A stretch of DNA of 64,000 nt from Bacteroidia bacterium (GCA_018401705.1 JAGYKL010000002.1:129526-193525), one strand, 5' to 3'; counted from the stretch's first letter, positions 9,493 to 19,063 are shown. The notes: generated by a model from the letters alone, not told the origin. Translations and numbers: made by a program.

Positions 9493-12132
9493 CTAACGCA
9501 AGTCTGTAAATCCAGACAGATTCGGTCTACTAGCTAACATATCCTTTGAGATGTAGCTATTGCTTCCCGCTACGCGGTAAACAAAATTCGACCTCCCCAA
9601 AATCATCCCCTGATTAATCAACTTCCTAAAAGGCTCAGGTTTCGATACCAATCCTTTATCAAACAAAAACTTCTGCCAGAATCTGGCATAAAGCAAGTGC
9701 CCTACGGCATGCTCAGTACCACCAATGTATAAATCTACATCCTGCCAATAGCCTTCAGCTTCTTTGCCAACAAACGACTCTTCATTTCTGGCATCCATAT
9801 ATCTAAGGAAATACCATGAAGAACCGGCATATCCGGGCATCGTATCTGTTTCTCTTAAAGCTCCATCAACATTAACCCAATCACTTGCTTTAGCTAAGGG
9901 ACTTTCGGGTTTTCCAGTTGGTCTGAAATCTTCCATCACAGGAAGCTCAAGCGGTAACTCACTCTCTTCGAGAGGATATGCAACACCATCTTTGTAAACA
10001 ATCGGGAAAGGCTCACCCCAATAACGCTGTCTGCTAAACCCGGCATCTCTTAATCTGAAGTTCACTTTTCCTTTGCCAAACCCCGTAGCTTCAATAGCCT
10101 CGATAGCTTTTCCTATTGCTTCGTAACCAGTTAAACCGTTTAGGAAGTCAGAGTTAATCATCTTCGCCTCCTTAGTTGGGTCAGCAGCTTCGGATATGTC
10201 AACACCCTCATTAATTTCAGGAATCGGCAATCCAAAATGTTTTGCAAAATCCCAATCTCGCTGATCTCCGCAAGGTACTGCCATCACGGCACCAGTGCCG
10301 TAACCGGCAAGCACATAATCACCAACCCAAACCGGAATTTTCTCCCCCGAAAAGGGGTGAATAGCATAAGCTCCTGTAAATACTCCACTGATGCGCTTAA
10401 CCTCACTCATTCTCTCCCTTTCACTACGGTTTTTCGCAACCTGAACATACGCTTCAACTTCTGATTTCTGCTCTGGTGTGGTAATTCTCGCAACAAGCTC
10501 ATGTTCAGGCGCGAGAGTAAGGAAACTAACTCCAAATATGGTGTCAGGGCGGGTGGTGAAGACTTCAATATATTCGTTTGGCTGAGTTGCCCCCACCCCG
10601 GCCCTCCCTTCAGGGAGAAGGAGGCTAATTGAATACTCCTCTTCTGAGTCCTTTACTATACCCAGATTGTCTTTTGAAATAATACTTGTTGGTCTTGAGT
10701 TACAAGATTCAACAATTCTTTCAATTACTCCTTTCAGATTACTTTCAACTTCAGAATTCTGGAATCTTATCACTTTGAATCCCAACTTATTTAGCTCTTC
10801 GGTTCTTCCCTCATCGTATTCTGCAGTTTGGTCATGAATGCTGCCATCAACTTCAACTACAAGCATCTTTGATAAGCAAACAAAATCAACAATGAATTCG
10901 GAAATGATATGCTGCCTCCTAAATTTGAAATCTGTTTTAGACGATCGCAATTCCTCCCAAAGTAATTTCTCAGCTGGAGTCATGTTCGACCGCATCATTT
11001 TGGCTCTTGGAATTAAAACCTTAAATAAATTAGGGCTTGTAAGATGATATTCAGCATTCGAATCCTCAATGAATCCGAATGTATCCCCCCTCTCCTGAGG
11101 AGAAAATCCAGCCACAGAGCCTTCCCCCCTCTCCTGAGGAGAAAATCCAGCCACAAAGCCTTCCCCCCTCTCCTGAGGAGAGGGGCCGGGGGTGAGGTCA
11201 CTGTTGCCAACTCCGGTTGAGGAACCTTCCCCCCTCTCCTGAGGAGAGGGGCTGGGGGTGAGGTCAAACCTCAAACTCGCCCCTTCCGACTTACCAATCC
11301 AATTCCTTTGCATCTCCTTCATCGAATCGGTCCAATCCAATGTATCCAAATCTCCCAAGAGTCTTTCGGCATATGCCGTTATTCTTAAAAACCACTGACG
11401 CATTTGGCGTTTCTCGACAGGATGTCCTCCTCGCTCACTTAATCCATCCTTTACTTCATCATTAGCCAGCACAGTTCCTAGAGCTTCGCACCAGTTTACC
11501 GTTGCATAATCCTGATAGGCTAGGCGGTATTTCATCAGAATGTCTCGCTGTTCTTTTTCTGACATCCCCTGCCATTGCTCTGCAGTAAAAGGCGAATGCT
11601 CAGAGCAAGCTCCTTTAACACTAGCGCTACCTTCTGCTCTAAACTTATTCTCAAGGCTGGAGATATCTTCTGCTTTATTACTTTCTAAATTGAACCAGCT
11701 CCCAAAAAGCTTCAGAAAAACCCACTGAGTCCATTTATGATAAGAAGGATCAGATGTTATGACTTCTCTGCTCCAATCATAGCAAAAACCAATGTTATTC
11801 ATTTGCTCTTTATAGCGGGCAATATTCTCACGGGTAGTATCAGCAGGATGTCTGCCTGTTTGAATGGCATACTGTTCCGCCGGTAATCCAAAAGCATCAA
11901 AGCCCATTGGGTGCAAAACATTAAACCCTTTTAGTCTCTTGTATCTAGAAACAATATCTGAAGCAATGTAGCCAAGTGGATGCCCAACATGTAACCCAGC
12001 GCCCGAAGGGTAAGGAAACATGTCAAGAACGTAATATTTAGGTTTATCACTTTTGTGAGAGACTTTATAAACCTCTTGGTCTGTCCATTTTTTCTGCCAC
12101 TTGGCTGCTATTTCCGTAAAATTCGGCTCCAT
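9493..12132 (-). CDS. leuS: Leucyl-tRNA synthetase, N-terminal part with in-frame DUF559 insertion
   Basis: The 879-residue open frame carries the HIGH-type motif LHVGH (47-51), the catalytic core, and the CP1 editing domain with the T-rich motif TTRPDT (about 526-531). Between residues about 291 and 518, immediately before that T-rich motif, is a 228-residue insertion that other LeuRS proteins lack. It contains several SPQERGEG units, then a DUF559 endonuclease-like domain (about 384-473), then [11 protein letters not shown]. The frame ends at 9493 short of the KMSKS loop, which is in the separate fragment 8571-9251. Whether the insertion disturbs editing cannot be told from sequence. The gene stands alone, divergent from ftsX. 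Confidence 0.9.
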   Translation of the reverse strand: MEPNFTEIAAKWQKKWTDQEVYKVSHKSDKPKYYVLDMFPYPSGAGLHVGHPLGYIASDIVSRYKRLKGFNVLHPMGFDAFGLPAEQYAIQTGRHPADTTRENIARYKEQMNNIGFCYDWSREVITSDPSYHKWTQWVFLKLFGSWFNLESNKAEDISSLENKFRAEGSASVKGACSEHSPFTAEQWQGMSEKEQRDILMKYRLAYQDYATVNWCEALGTVLANDEVKDGLSERGGHPVEKRQMRQWFLRITAYAERLLGDLDTLDWTDSMKEMQRNWIGKSEGASLRFDLTPSPSPQERGEGSSTGVGNSDLTPGPSPQERGEGFVAGFSPQERGEGSVAGFSPQERGDTFGFIEDSNAEYHLTSPNLFKVLIPRAKMMRSNMTPAEKLLWEELRSSKTDFKFRRQHIISEFIVDFVCLSKMLVVEVDGSIHDQTAEYDEGRTEELNKLGFKVIRFQNSEVESNLKGVIERIVESCNSRPTSIISKDNLGIVKDSEEEYSISLLLPEGRAGVGATQPNEYIEVFTTRPDTIFGVSFLTLAPEHELVARITTPEQKSEVEAYVQVAKNRSERERMSEVKRISGVFTGAYAIHPFSGEKIPVWVGDYVLAGYGTGAVMAVPCGDQRDWDFAKHFGLPIPEINEGVDISEAADPTKEAKMINSDFLNGLTGYEAIGKAIEAIEATGFGKGKVNFRLRDAGFSRQRYWGEPFPIVYKDGVAYPLEESELPLELPVMEDFRPTGKPESPLAKASDWVNVDGALRETDTMPGYAGSSWYFLRYMDARNEESFVGKEAEGYWQDVDLYIGGTEHAVGHLLYARFWQKFLFDKGLVSKPEPFRKLINQGMILGRSNFVYRVAGSNSYISKDMLASRPNLSGFTDLR
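10579..11262 (-). mobile_element. Palindromic-repeat / DUF559 nuclease element inserted in frame in leuS
   Basis: The roughly 684-base insertion (a multiple of three) has palindrome copies at its 5' end in coding orientation. Four copies of CCCCCTCTCCTGAGGAGA begin at 11085, 11124, 11163 and 11229, spaced 39, 39 and 66 bases, all multiples of three. The other end has the different hairpin CTCCCttcaGGGAG (10604-10617). Between them (about 10714-10983) is a DUF559 domain with PD-(D/E)xK-like residues: Asp416, then Glu427-Val-Asp429 in LeuRS numbering. The SPQERGEG peptides are the translation of the palindromes. I interpret it as a selfish repeat-plus-nuclease cassette that survives by remaining translatable. 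Confidence 0.75.
11085..11262. repeat. Four palindromic GC-rich repeats (CCCCTCTCCTGAGGAGAGGGG type)
   Basis: The copies start at 11085, 11124, 11163 and 11229. The last two have the full 9-base arms (CCCCTCTCC/GGAGAGGGG) and a GGGGGTGAGGTC tail. The first two are truncated in the right arm and share the linker AAAATCCAGCCAC. They are far richer in G+C than the surrounding gene. The truncated copies look like later tandem amplification within the element. Confidence 0.8.
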
Positions 12133-12260
12133 CAGTTAATTTTCTTCTTATTCAAGGGCGCGAAGTTACAAAAGCAATAATGATTGCTTGTCAACATTTA
12201 CTGTTAAAAGCCTTGTGGAAAGAACCTTTTCAAAAATCAATTCCAATGGCTTTCACCATG

Positions 12261-12268
12261 TATATTTG
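12261..12268 (+). promoter_or_regulatory. Bacteroidota -7 promoter box (TATATTTG)
   Basis: TATATTTG is an exact TAnnTTTG match ending 17 bases before the ftsX ATG, in the divergent leuS-ftsX interval. A -33 TTG at the expected spacing is not evident. Confidence 0.45.
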
Positions 12269-12285
12269 AACAATTATATTTTGGC

Positions 12286-13161
12286 ATGGCCGACAACGAA
12301 CAAAAGTTTCAGAAAAAGCGAGTACGATCTTCATACATCACCTCCGTTATTAGCATTGCGATGGTTCTGCTAATGCTCGGGCTACTTGGCTTGCTGCTGG
12401 TAAATGCCAAGAAATTATCCGACACTACAAGAGAGTCCTTCACTGTTTCTGTCTTTTTTAAAGACTCCGTTGATGATGCAAGCATACTCAAATTCAAATC
12501 TGAACTTGAAACTCGTGAATATATAAAGACTACAACTTTTATTACTCGAGAAGAAGCTGCCGAGAGCTTTCAAAAAGATTTAGGTGAGGATTTCGTAGAA
12601 TTCTTAGGTTATAACCCACTTCCAGCTTCATTAGATATTCGGTTCAATAATTCTTTTACAGAAGAAGAAGACTTTCAGCGTCTCGAAACTGAATGGATGG
12701 CAAATCCTATAGTTGCTCAAATTGATTATCCGAGAAACCTAATTGGTAAAATTGTCAACAACATGAAAAAGCTCAGTTGGTTCTTTTTAGCTTTTTCGGC
12801 AATCCTCACATTCATTGCAGTAACACTCATTAACAATACGATTCGTCTCGCCATGTATTCCAGGCGTTTCATCATTCGCACTATGCAATTGGTTGGCGCT
12901 ACGCGCGGATTTATAAGAAGACCCTATATATTTTCAGGCTTATTGCAAGGATTCTTAGGTGGTGTAATCGCTGTGATATTAATAGCTATTACAGTTTATT
13001 TTGGTGAAAAAGAAATCCCAGAGCTTCGTGAAATGAGAGATTTAAAGCTTTTGGGTATTCTAGCAGCAGCAATAGTCATGGGAGGTGTAATTTTATCCTG
13101 GATTTGTACTTTCTTTGCAGTTCGTAAATATCTGAATCTAAAAACAGATTCTCTGTACTAA
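12286..13161 (+). CDS. ftsX: Cell division protein FtsX
   Basis: This 291-residue permease-like protein has a cytoplasmic N-terminus, one membrane segment (about 23-45) and a periplasmic domain (about 46-160). Three further membrane segments follow at about 165-188, 220-242 and 265-287, the FtsX topology. With the ATPase FtsE, which is not in the window, it controls peptidoglycan hydrolases at the septum. The motif RTMQLVGATRGFIRRPYIFSG is diagnostic for FtsX. It leads the conserved Bacteroidota cluster ftsX-DUF3098-uppP-truB. An EnvC-like protein, the usual FtsX partner, is encoded at 50564-51847. Confidence 0.93.
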   Translation: MADNEQKFQKKRVRSSYITSVISIAMVLLMLGLLGLLLVNAKKLSDTTRESFTVSVFFKDSVDDASILKFKSELETREYIKTTTFITREEAAESFQKDLGEDFVEFLGYNPLPASLDIRFNNSFTEEEDFQRLETEWMANPIVAQIDYPRNLIGKIVNNMKKLSWFFLAFSAILTFIAVTLINNTIRLAMYSRRFIIRTMQLVGATRGFIRRPYIFSGLLQGFLGGVIAVILIAITVYFGEKEIPELREMRDLKLLGILAAAIVMGGVILSWICTFFAVRKYLNLKTDSLY

Positions 13162-13168
13162 TGGCATT

Positions 13169-13414
13169 ATGAGCACAGAAAACAATCAAGAGTCCAAAGG
13201 TTTTGCTTTTGGCCCAACAAATTATAAAATCCTCATTGCAGGTATCGTTGTAATCCTAATTGGCTTCCTTCTTATGGTTGGAGGGCGTTCCGAAGACCCA
13301 AATGTCTTTAATCCGGAAATCTTCTCTTTCAGAAGAATTACGCTCGCACCAATAATTGTTCTCCTTGGGTTCGCCATCGAAGTGGTTGCTATCCTTTACA
13401 AACCTAAAAAGTAA
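13169..13414 (+). CDS. DUF3098 small membrane protein
   Basis: The 81-residue protein has two membrane segments (about 19-36 and 55-75) joined by a short polar loop containing PNVFNPEIFSFRR, the family signature. DUF3098 occurs almost only in Bacteroidota and almost always between ftsX and uppP, as here, with 7-base spacers on both sides. Its role is unknown. Co-location with division and undecaprenyl-phosphate recycling genes suggests an envelope function. Confidence 0.85.
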   Translation: MSTENNQESKGFAFGPTNYKILIAGIVVILIGFLLMVGGRSEDPNVFNPEIFSFRRITLAPIIVLLGFAIEVVAILYKPKK

Positions 13415-13420
13415 AGGCCG

Positions 13421-14215
13421 ATGACATGGTTCGAAGCCTTTGTCATAGCCGTAGTTGAAGGTCTTACTGAATTTTTGCCTGTTTCTTCAACAGGGCACAT
13501 GATAATCACTCAAGCAATTCTTGGTATCAAATCCGATGAATTCGTAAAACTCTTTACCATTAACATACAGTTTGGAGCAATTGTCTCTGTTTTAGTGCTT
13601 TATTGGAAGCGATTTCTGCAGTCTTTCTCATTTTACGCAAAACTTTTTATTGCTTTTATTCCGGCCGCAGTAATTGGCCTGCTTGCTGGCGATATCATTG
13701 ATGAACTGCTCGAGAGCCCATTGGTTGTTGCTATTTCACTTCTTGTTGGGGGTATTGTTCTGCTTTTCGTTGACCAACTTTTTAAGACCGAAGATTCTGC
13801 AAAACAAGTCGATAATCGCTCTGCTTTTATGATTGGCTTATTTCAGTGTATTGCCATGATTCCTGGAGTTTCACGTTCAGCAGCAACCATCATCGGTGGT
13901 ATGACTCAAAATCTTTCAAGAAAAACTGCAGCCGAATTTTCCTTTTTCCTTGCTGTTCCAACCATGGCAGCAGCTACAGGATATAAATTGCTTAAAGTCA
14001 TTTTAAAAGATGATGGCATCGATACAATCACTTCCCAATTGGATGTCCTTCTTTTCGGTAATCTCATCGCGTTTATCGTTGCAATGTTAGCTATCAAATT
14101 TTTCATTTCATTTCTCACAAAGTATGGTTTCAAGCTATTCGGCTGGTACCGTATAATTGCGGGGGCTGTGATTCTCATATTACTCGCACTCGGAATCGAC
14201 TTATCCATAGTATGA
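13421..14215 (+). CDS. uppP: Undecaprenyl-diphosphatase UppP (BacA)
   Basis: This 264-residue polytopic membrane phosphatase regenerates undecaprenyl phosphate for peptidoglycan and polysaccharide synthesis. The two catalytic signatures are visible: [14 protein letters not shown] near residues 13-26 and [11 protein letters not shown] near 147-157. Its length is normal for the family. It overlaps truB by four bases (ATGA at 14212-14215), indicating translational coupling. The enzyme serves the same lipid carrier used by the flippase and nucleotidyltransferase pathways seen at 54-57 kb. Confidence 0.95.
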   Translation: MTWFEAFVIAVVEGLTEFLPVSSTGHMIITQAILGIKSDEFVKLFTINIQFGAIVSVLVLYWKRFLQSFSFYAKLFIAFIPAAVIGLLAGDIIDELLESPLVVAISLLVGGIVLLFVDQLFKTEDSAKQVDNRSAFMIGLFQCIAMIPGVSRSAATIIGGMTQNLSRKTAAEFSFFLAVPTMAAATGYKLLKVILKDDGIDTITSQLDVLLFGNLIAFIVAMLAIKFFISFLTKYGFKLFGWYRIIAGAVILILLALGIDLSIV

Positions 14216-14931
14216 ACCAAGCCCTTAGTCCTTACCACGAAGGTAAATTCTTGCTTATCGACAAACCTCTCGGCTGGACTTCCTTCGACCTCGTAAATAA
14301 GGTCAGAATCATCATCGAACGTCATTATAAGCTTAAGCGTCGAAGCCTAAAAGTTGGTCATGCCGGCACTCTTGATCCTCTGGCAACAGGCCTTATGCTA
14401 ATCTGCACGGGCAAAATGACCAAGCAAATTGATTCCTTCCAGGGTTTACCAAAATCATATTCAGGCACATTTACCCTTGGCGGAAGCACTGTTTCTTTCG
14501 ACCTCGAAAAAGAAGTCACCGAAACTTTTCCTATTGAACATATTACCGAAGAAATGATTCAAGCTGTTGCGGCTAATTTTATTGGAGAGCATCATCAGGA
14601 ACCTCCTGTTTTCTCTGCAAAAAAGATCGATGGTGCCAGGGCTTACGAGAAGGCGCGACGTGGTGAAGAGGTTAAAATGCGAAAGGCTATTATAGAAATT
14701 ACCAATTTCAGCATTACTCGTATCGAACTTCCCGAAGTGGATTTCATTGTAGAATGCACCAAAGGGACATACATCCGGTCTCTGGCTCGCGACTTCGGCA
14801 TAGCCTTGCAATCAGGCGCTTACCTTAGTTCTTTAAGAAGAATCTCAATTGATAAGTATAAAATAGAAGATGCGCTTTCCATCGAGGAGTTTGAAAAAAT
14901 CGTTAGCGAAGAAATCTTAGAAAAGGATTAG
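14212..14931 (+). CDS. truB: tRNA pseudouridine(55) synthase TruB
   Basis: The 239-residue enzyme makes pseudouridine 55 in the T-loop of tRNAs. The catalytic motif [12 protein letters not shown] includes the nucleophile Asp55, and the [11 protein letters not shown] motif lies near residue 180. The length fits the short Bacteroidota form, which lacks the C-terminal PUA extension. It is the last gene of the ftsX cluster and is followed by a foldable repeat and a shared terminator facing the atp operon. Confidence 0.95.
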   Translation: MNQALSPYHEGKFLLIDKPLGWTSFDLVNKVRIIIERHYKLKRRSLKVGHAGTLDPLATGLMLICTGKMTKQIDSFQGLPKSYSGTFTLGGSTVSFDLEKEVTETFPIEHITEEMIQAVAANFIGEHHQEPPVFSAKKIDGARAYEKARRGEEVKMRKAIIEITNFSITRIELPEVDFIVECTKGTYIRSLARDFGIALQSGAYLSSLRRISIDKYKIEDALSIEEFEKIVSEEILEKD

Positions 14932-14936
14932 GGCGG

Positions 14937-15040
14937 CCCCCGATAAATCGGGGTCACGCTTTCACTCATAGTCCTCATGCCGATAAAAATCGGCATTCCG
15001 GGCTAATCCGTTCAATCGTTGCCGCAAATCGAAGCATTAT
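14937..15040. repeat. REP-like double-hairpin intergenic element
   Basis: Two perfect hairpins lie between truB and the shared terminator. CCCCGAT-AA-ATCGGGG is at 14938-14953 and ATGCCGAT-AAAA-ATCGGCAT at 14977-14996. The flank GGGTCACGCTTTC and the downstream TTCCGGGCTAATCCG plus GCCGCAAATCGAAGC resemble interspersed repeats I recognise from Bacteroidota intergenic regions. The element is G+C richer than its surroundings and starts just after the truB stop. Its mobility and function are unknown. Confidence 0.6.
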
Positions 15041-15052
15041 CTTTTCCAAAAC

Positions 15053-15087
15053 AAAGCCCGCATTAGCTAATAGATAATGCGGGCTTT
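15053..15087. terminator. Bidirectional terminator between truB and atpG
   Basis: Perfect 13-base arms AAAGCCCGCATTA (15053-15065) and TAATGCGGGCTTT (15075-15087) enclose a 9-base loop. The A/T ends give U-rich tails on both strands, so it can stop both truB and the atp operon. Confidence 0.85.
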
Positions 15088-15107
15088 CCTAAAAAGATTC
15101 TTGTTGA

Positions 15108-15992
15108 TTAACCTTCAAGCGCCTCAGCTCCACCAACAATCTCAAGGATTTCGTTAGTAATTGCCGCTTGACGAGCTTTGTTATAGCTCAGCTTAAGCTC
15201 CTTAATCAAATCTCTTGCATTATCTGTAGCCTTATTCATTGCAGTCATCCTTGCTCCATGCTCTGCTGCATGAGAATCAAGAACAGCTTTGTAAATCTGA
15301 ATTTTAAGCGATTTAGGAATCAACTCTGTGATTATCTCCTCCTTACTTGGAGCAAATATATAGTCAATAGATTTAGCTGCTTTAGAATCGCTCTGCTCTG
15401 GAGGAAGAACTGGTAAATACTGCTCAACTGTAGGAATCTGCACCGCAGCATTTCTAAAAGCATTGTATACCAATTCAACTCTGTCAAATTCTTTTGATGA
15501 ATAAGCATCCATTACTTTTTGAGCAATCGCTGAAACATTCTCAAAATTCAAAGAATCAAATACAGTATTCTCATTTGAATATAAAGGATACTTATTTCTA
15601 TTAATGAAATCAGAGGCTTTTTTACCAACGCTCATAAACTTCACCTTTCCAGCTTTGAATTGATTGCTATACTTACTTGAAATAAGATGATTCGTTGCTT
15701 TAATCACATTCGTATTAAACGCTCCTGCCAACCCTCTATTAGAGGTAATCATTACAATAAGTACATTACCTGGCTCACGCTGCGTAGTATATGAACCTCC
15801 TTCTGAAGCATCAACACTACTACTCAAGTTAGAAAGAATATCTTTCAATTTATTCGCATACGGACGCATTTGAACAATAGCATCCTGAGCTCGACGAAGC
15901 TTTGCAGCAGATACCATTTTCATGGCACTTGTAATCTGCATTGTTGAGGTTACAGAGGTGATCCGATTACGAACTTCTTTTAGATTGGCCAT
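15108..15992 (-). CDS. atpG: ATP synthase F1 gamma subunit
   Basis: This 294-residue central-stalk subunit of the F1 motor couples c-ring rotation to ATP synthesis. The N-terminal coiled coil (VRNRITSVTSTMQITSAMKMVSAAKLRRAQ) and the C-terminal helix (RMTAMNKATDNARDLIKELKLSYNKARQAAITNEI) that form the shaft are both intact. It is the last gene of the atpBEFHAG operon and lies 23 bases after atpA. Genes for beta and epsilon (atpD, atpC) are absent here, as is usual in Bacteroidota, where they form a separate locus. Confidence 0.96.
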   Translation of the reverse strand: MANLKEVRNRITSVTSTMQITSAMKMVSAAKLRRAQDAIVQMRPYANKLKDILSNLSSSVDASEGGSYTTQREPGNVLIVMITSNRGLAGAFNTNVIKATNHLISSKYSNQFKAGKVKFMSVGKKASDFINRNKYPLYSNENTVFDSLNFENVSAIAQKVMDAYSSKEFDRVELVYNAFRNAAVQIPTVEQYLPVLPPEQSDSKAAKSIDYIFAPSKEEIITELIPKSLKIQIYKAVLDSHAAEHGARMTAMNKATDNARDLIKELKLSYNKARQAAITNEILEIVGGAEALEG

Positions 15993-16015
15993 ATCGCCTG
16001 TCTATTTATCTTTTA

Positions 16016-17593
16016 TTAATTATAACGAGAAGCTAAATCCCTCGCTACTTTTTCAAGAACATCAGTTAACTCATCAGTGAATTTTCCAGCTTTCAAACCA
16101 GCAAGAGTGTCTTTATGCTGAGCATTCAAAACAGCTAGATAATCTCTTTCAAATTCTTTCACCTTATTAATTGGAACCTGACGTAAAAGTCCTTTTACTC
16201 CTGCATAGATAATAGCTACCTGATCTTCCACCTTAAATGGAGTATACTGAGGTTGCTTAAGAATTTCAACGTTTCTTGAACCTTTATCTAGTACTGATTT
16301 CGTTGCAGCATCCAAATCTGAACCGAACTTAGAAAACGCCTCAAGTTCACGGTACTGAGCCTGATCAAGTTTCAATGTACCTGCAACTTTCTTCATCGAC
16401 TTAATCTGAGCGTTACCACCCACACGACTTACAGAGATACCAACGTTAATCGCCGGACGAACACCTGAGTTAAATAAATTCGACTCAAGGAAAATCTGAC
16501 CATCCGTAATCGAAATTACATTTGTAGGAATATATGCAGAAACGTCACCCGCTTGTGTTTCAATAATCGGAAGTGCAGTTAAAGATCCACCTCCTTTTAC
16601 TTTACCCACCAATGATGGAGGTAAGTCATTCATTTTGCTGGCAATATCGTCTGATGCGTTAATCTTTGCAGCTCTCTCAAGAAGACGGCTGTGAAGGTAG
16701 AATACATCTCCAGGATATGCTTCACGTCCCGGTGGACGACGAAGAAGTAGAGATACCTCACGGTAAGCAACTGCCTGCTTTGATAAATCATCATAAACAA
16801 TTAGTGCCGGACGACCGGTATCGCGGAAATACTCTCCAATAGCAACACCCGCAAACGGAGCGTAGAACTGCATTGGAGCAGGATCAGATGCTGTTGCAGC
16901 TACAATAACAGTATATGGCATTGCACCATTCTCTTCAAGTGTCTTAACAATGTTAGCTACTGTTGAACCCTTTTGTCCAATAGCAACATAAACACAGAAA
17001 ACTGGCTCACCTGCTTCATAAAACTCACGCTGATTAATAATAGTATCAATACAAACGGCTGTCTTACCAGTTTGGCGGTCACCAATTACAAGCTCACGCT
17101 GACCTCTTCCAATAGGAATCATCGCGTCAATTGCTTTAATACCGGTTTGCAAAGGCTCAGTTACCGGCTGACGAAAAATAACACCAGGAGCTTTACGCTC
17201 TAAAGGCATTTCTAATAGCTCACCTGCAATAGGCCCTTTCCCATCTATTGGTTCTCCAATAGTGTTAACTACCCTTCCAAGCAAACCTTCGCCTACTTGA
17301 ATAGAAGCAATCTTACCCGTACGCTTAACGATATCACCTTCTTTGATATCATTTGAGTTTCCAAGCAATACAGCTCCAACATTATCTTCTTCAAGATTTA
17401 GAACGATTCCTCTTAGTCCTGAGTTGAACTCAATCAATTCTCCGGCCTGGACATTATTCAATCCGTAAATACGGGCAATACCGTCTCCTACCTGGAGCAC
17501 AGTACCAACTTCTTCTAATTGAACCTCGGTAGTAAAACCGCTCAATTGTTGTTTCAGAATTGCAGATACTTCTGCGGGTTTGATTTCAGCCAT
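16016..17593 (-). CDS. atpA: ATP synthase F1 alpha subunit
   Basis: The 525-residue protein is a non-catalytic nucleotide-binding subunit of the F1 hexamer. It has the N-terminal beta-barrel, the Walker A motif GDRQTGKTA, the arginine-finger-containing segment near [17 protein letters not shown], and the C-terminal helical domain. Length and motifs are normal with no sign of frameshift. It is 36 bases downstream of atpH and 23 upstream of atpG, consistent with a single atp transcript on the minus strand. Confidence 0.97.
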   Translation of the reverse strand: MAEIKPAEVSAILKQQLSGFTTEVQLEEVGTVLQVGDGIARIYGLNNVQAGELIEFNSGLRGIVLNLEEDNVGAVLLGNSNDIKEGDIVKRTGKIASIQVGEGLLGRVVNTIGEPIDGKGPIAGELLEMPLERKAPGVIFRQPVTEPLQTGIKAIDAMIPIGRGQRELVIGDRQTGKTAVCIDTIINQREFYEAGEPVFCVYVAIGQKGSTVANIVKTLEENGAMPYTVIVAATASDPAPMQFYAPFAGVAIGEYFRDTGRPALIVYDDLSKQAVAYREVSLLLRRPPGREAYPGDVFYLHSRLLERAAKINASDDIASKMNDLPPSLVGKVKGGGSLTALPIIETQAGDVSAYIPTNVISITDGQIFLESNLFNSGVRPAINVGISVSRVGGNAQIKSMKKVAGTLKLDQAQYRELEAFSKFGSDLDAATKSVLDKGSRNVEILKQPQYTPFKVEDQVAIIYAGVKGLLRQVPINKVKEFERDYLAVLNAQHKDTLAGLKAGKFTDELTDVLEKVARDLASRYN

Positions 17594-17629
17594 GGTGTTT
17601 TTATATGGTGTGACTTATGCCACAGGTAT

Positions 17630-18190
17630 TCAAATACTTTTAACGTAAAGGTTTTTATCAAATTCTTTTCTGAGATTCTCAATCTCACGAAGAATACTTG
17701 CGTCGAATTGCTTATCACCAAAACGAAGAACAAATCCTCCTATAAGTTCGGGATCGATTTTCTCTTCCAATTCAACTGTTTCGTTTGTACTATACTTCAA
17801 AATCAAATCTGTAATTTGCTTTCTGAAATTATCATCTATCGGGAACGGTGTGGTTAACACAGCTTCTTCGATATTATTATTCTCAAGATATAGCAACACA
17901 AACTGGCGAGCAATCTGAGGAATATGCATTTCTCGGCGCTTTCTTACCAAAAGATCCAAAAATGCAGTTGTTGTAGTGCCAAGCTTATTATCGAAAATCT
18001 CATGAAGTATATCACCTTTCTTATCTGATTTGATAATTGGGCTACCTAATAGATTCTCAAGACCACGATTCTCAGAAATAGTCTGATTAAGCAAATGCAT
18101 GTCCTTACTAACAGCATCAAGCTCCTTGCGATCTATTGCAAGCTTAAAGATTGATTTGGCGTAACGTATGCCAGCTTTTGTTTGGTGCAT
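17630..18190 (-). CDS. atpH: ATP synthase F1 delta subunit
   Basis: The 186-residue peripheral-stalk subunit links the b subunits to the top of the alpha/beta hexamer. The N-terminal helical bundle (RYAKSIFKLAIDRKELDAV) and the conserved C-terminal signature IDPELIGGFVLRFGDKQFDASI are present. It sits 9 bases after atpF in operon order. Confidence 0.95.
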   Translation of the reverse strand: MHQTKAGIRYAKSIFKLAIDRKELDAVSKDMHLLNQTISENRGLENLLGSPIIKSDKKGDILHEIFDNKLGTTTTAFLDLLVRKRREMHIPQIARQFVLLYLENNNIEEAVLTTPFPIDDNFRKQITDLILKYSTNETVELEEKIDPELIGGFVLRFGDKQFDASILREIENLRKEFDKNLYVKSI

Positions 18191-18199
18191 CTTTAAGTT

Positions 18200-18694
18200 T
18201 TAATTAAGTTTTGCATCAGCAATTAAAGACTCAGCTAGCTCTCTTTGCTTCCCATCAGAAGAAAGTTCCTTTCTAATTAGCTTTTCAGCCACATCCAGAG
18301 AAAGTGTTGCTACTTGATTCTTTAATTCAGTGATAGCCTTTTGACGCTCGTTGTTGATTGTTTCACGAGCCACCTCAATAAGTCTCTCAGCTTCTTTGCT
18401 CGCCTTATCTCTTGCTTCGTTTATAATCTGGTCCTTGGTATCTCTAGCCATTTTTAACAAAGCATCTCTTTCTGCTTGAGCTTCCTTAATTAATAGCTCG
18501 TTGTTAGCAGTAAGCTTAGCCATCTCTTCTTTTGCTTTTTCAGCACTTAGTAGAGCGTCTTCAATAGTCTTCTCGCGCTCACTAATCATTTTAAGAATCG
18601 GCTTCCATGCAAATTTGCTAAGAAGGAAGAGAACCGTTAAAAAGGTTAAGGTCATCCAAATGACCAATCCAAAATCGGGTGTTACTAATTTCAT
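18200..18694 (-). CDS. atpF: ATP synthase F0 b subunit
   Basis: The 164-residue protein has one N-terminal membrane segment (about 7-27, GLVIWMTLTFLTVLFLLSKFAW) followed by a long charged alpha-helix/coiled coil typical of the b-subunit stalk. It anchors delta and alpha to the membrane sector. It lies between atpE and atpH; the 86-base gap to atpE is the largest within the operon core. Confidence 0.95.
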   Translation of the reverse strand: MKLVTPDFGLVIWMTLTFLTVLFLLSKFAWKPILKMISEREKTIEDALLSAEKAKEEMAKLTANNELLIKEAQAERDALLKMARDTKDQIINEARDKASKEAERLIEVARETINNERQKAITELKNQVATLSLDVAEKLIRKELSSDGKQRELAESLIADAKLN

Positions 18695-18780
18695 ATGTCT
18701 TTAAACAAATATTTATCAGTTTTTAAATAACCTGCCGAATAGCCAACCGCTTCCGGCAGGTTATAAATCCTCGAATCTGC

Positions 18781-19029
18781 TTACGACTTAAAAGTCACAA
18801 GTAGACCAACAACCATTGCAAAGAAGGCAGCACCTTCCACAAGAGCAGCTGTAAGAATCATGTTGGCACGGATATCACCAGCAGCCTCAGGCTGACGAGC
18901 AATAGCTTGAAGAGCGTTTCCGCCGATCAAACCGATTCCGATTCCAGCTCCGACTGCTGCCATTCCTGCGCCTAAAGCTGCAAGTCCGTATCCTAGTCCA
19001 AGCGTACCATCCAGAAGAATTGAAGTCAT
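18781..19029 (-). CDS. atpE: ATP synthase F0 c subunit
   Basis: The 82-residue proteolipid is a hairpin of two membrane helices. The first has the glycine-rich packing motif (AALGAGMAAVGAGIGIGLIGG). The polar loop is ARQPEA. The second helix carries the ion-binding Glu65 in ALVEGAAFF. The residues around Glu65 do not show an obvious full sodium-binding pattern, so proton coupling is the default inference. Confidence 0.96.
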   Translation of the reverse strand: MTSILLDGTLGLGYGLAALGAGMAAVGAGIGIGLIGGNALQAIARQPEAAGDIRANMILTAALVEGAAFFAMVVGLLVTFKS

Positions 19030-19063
19030 GATATATTTAAAATTAGAGGTTTAAAATTGAAAA

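Noticed and set aside
10579-11262. The leuS insertion as an intein.
   Set aside because: No splice-junction Cys/Ser and His-Asn motifs or LAGLIDADG core are visible. The content is palindrome repeats plus a DUF559 domain.
11013-11267. An 84-codon minus-strand frame encoding repeated [10 protein letters not shown] units.
   Set aside because: It is the same palindromic repeat read in a different minus-strand frame inside leuS. It has no independent gene features.
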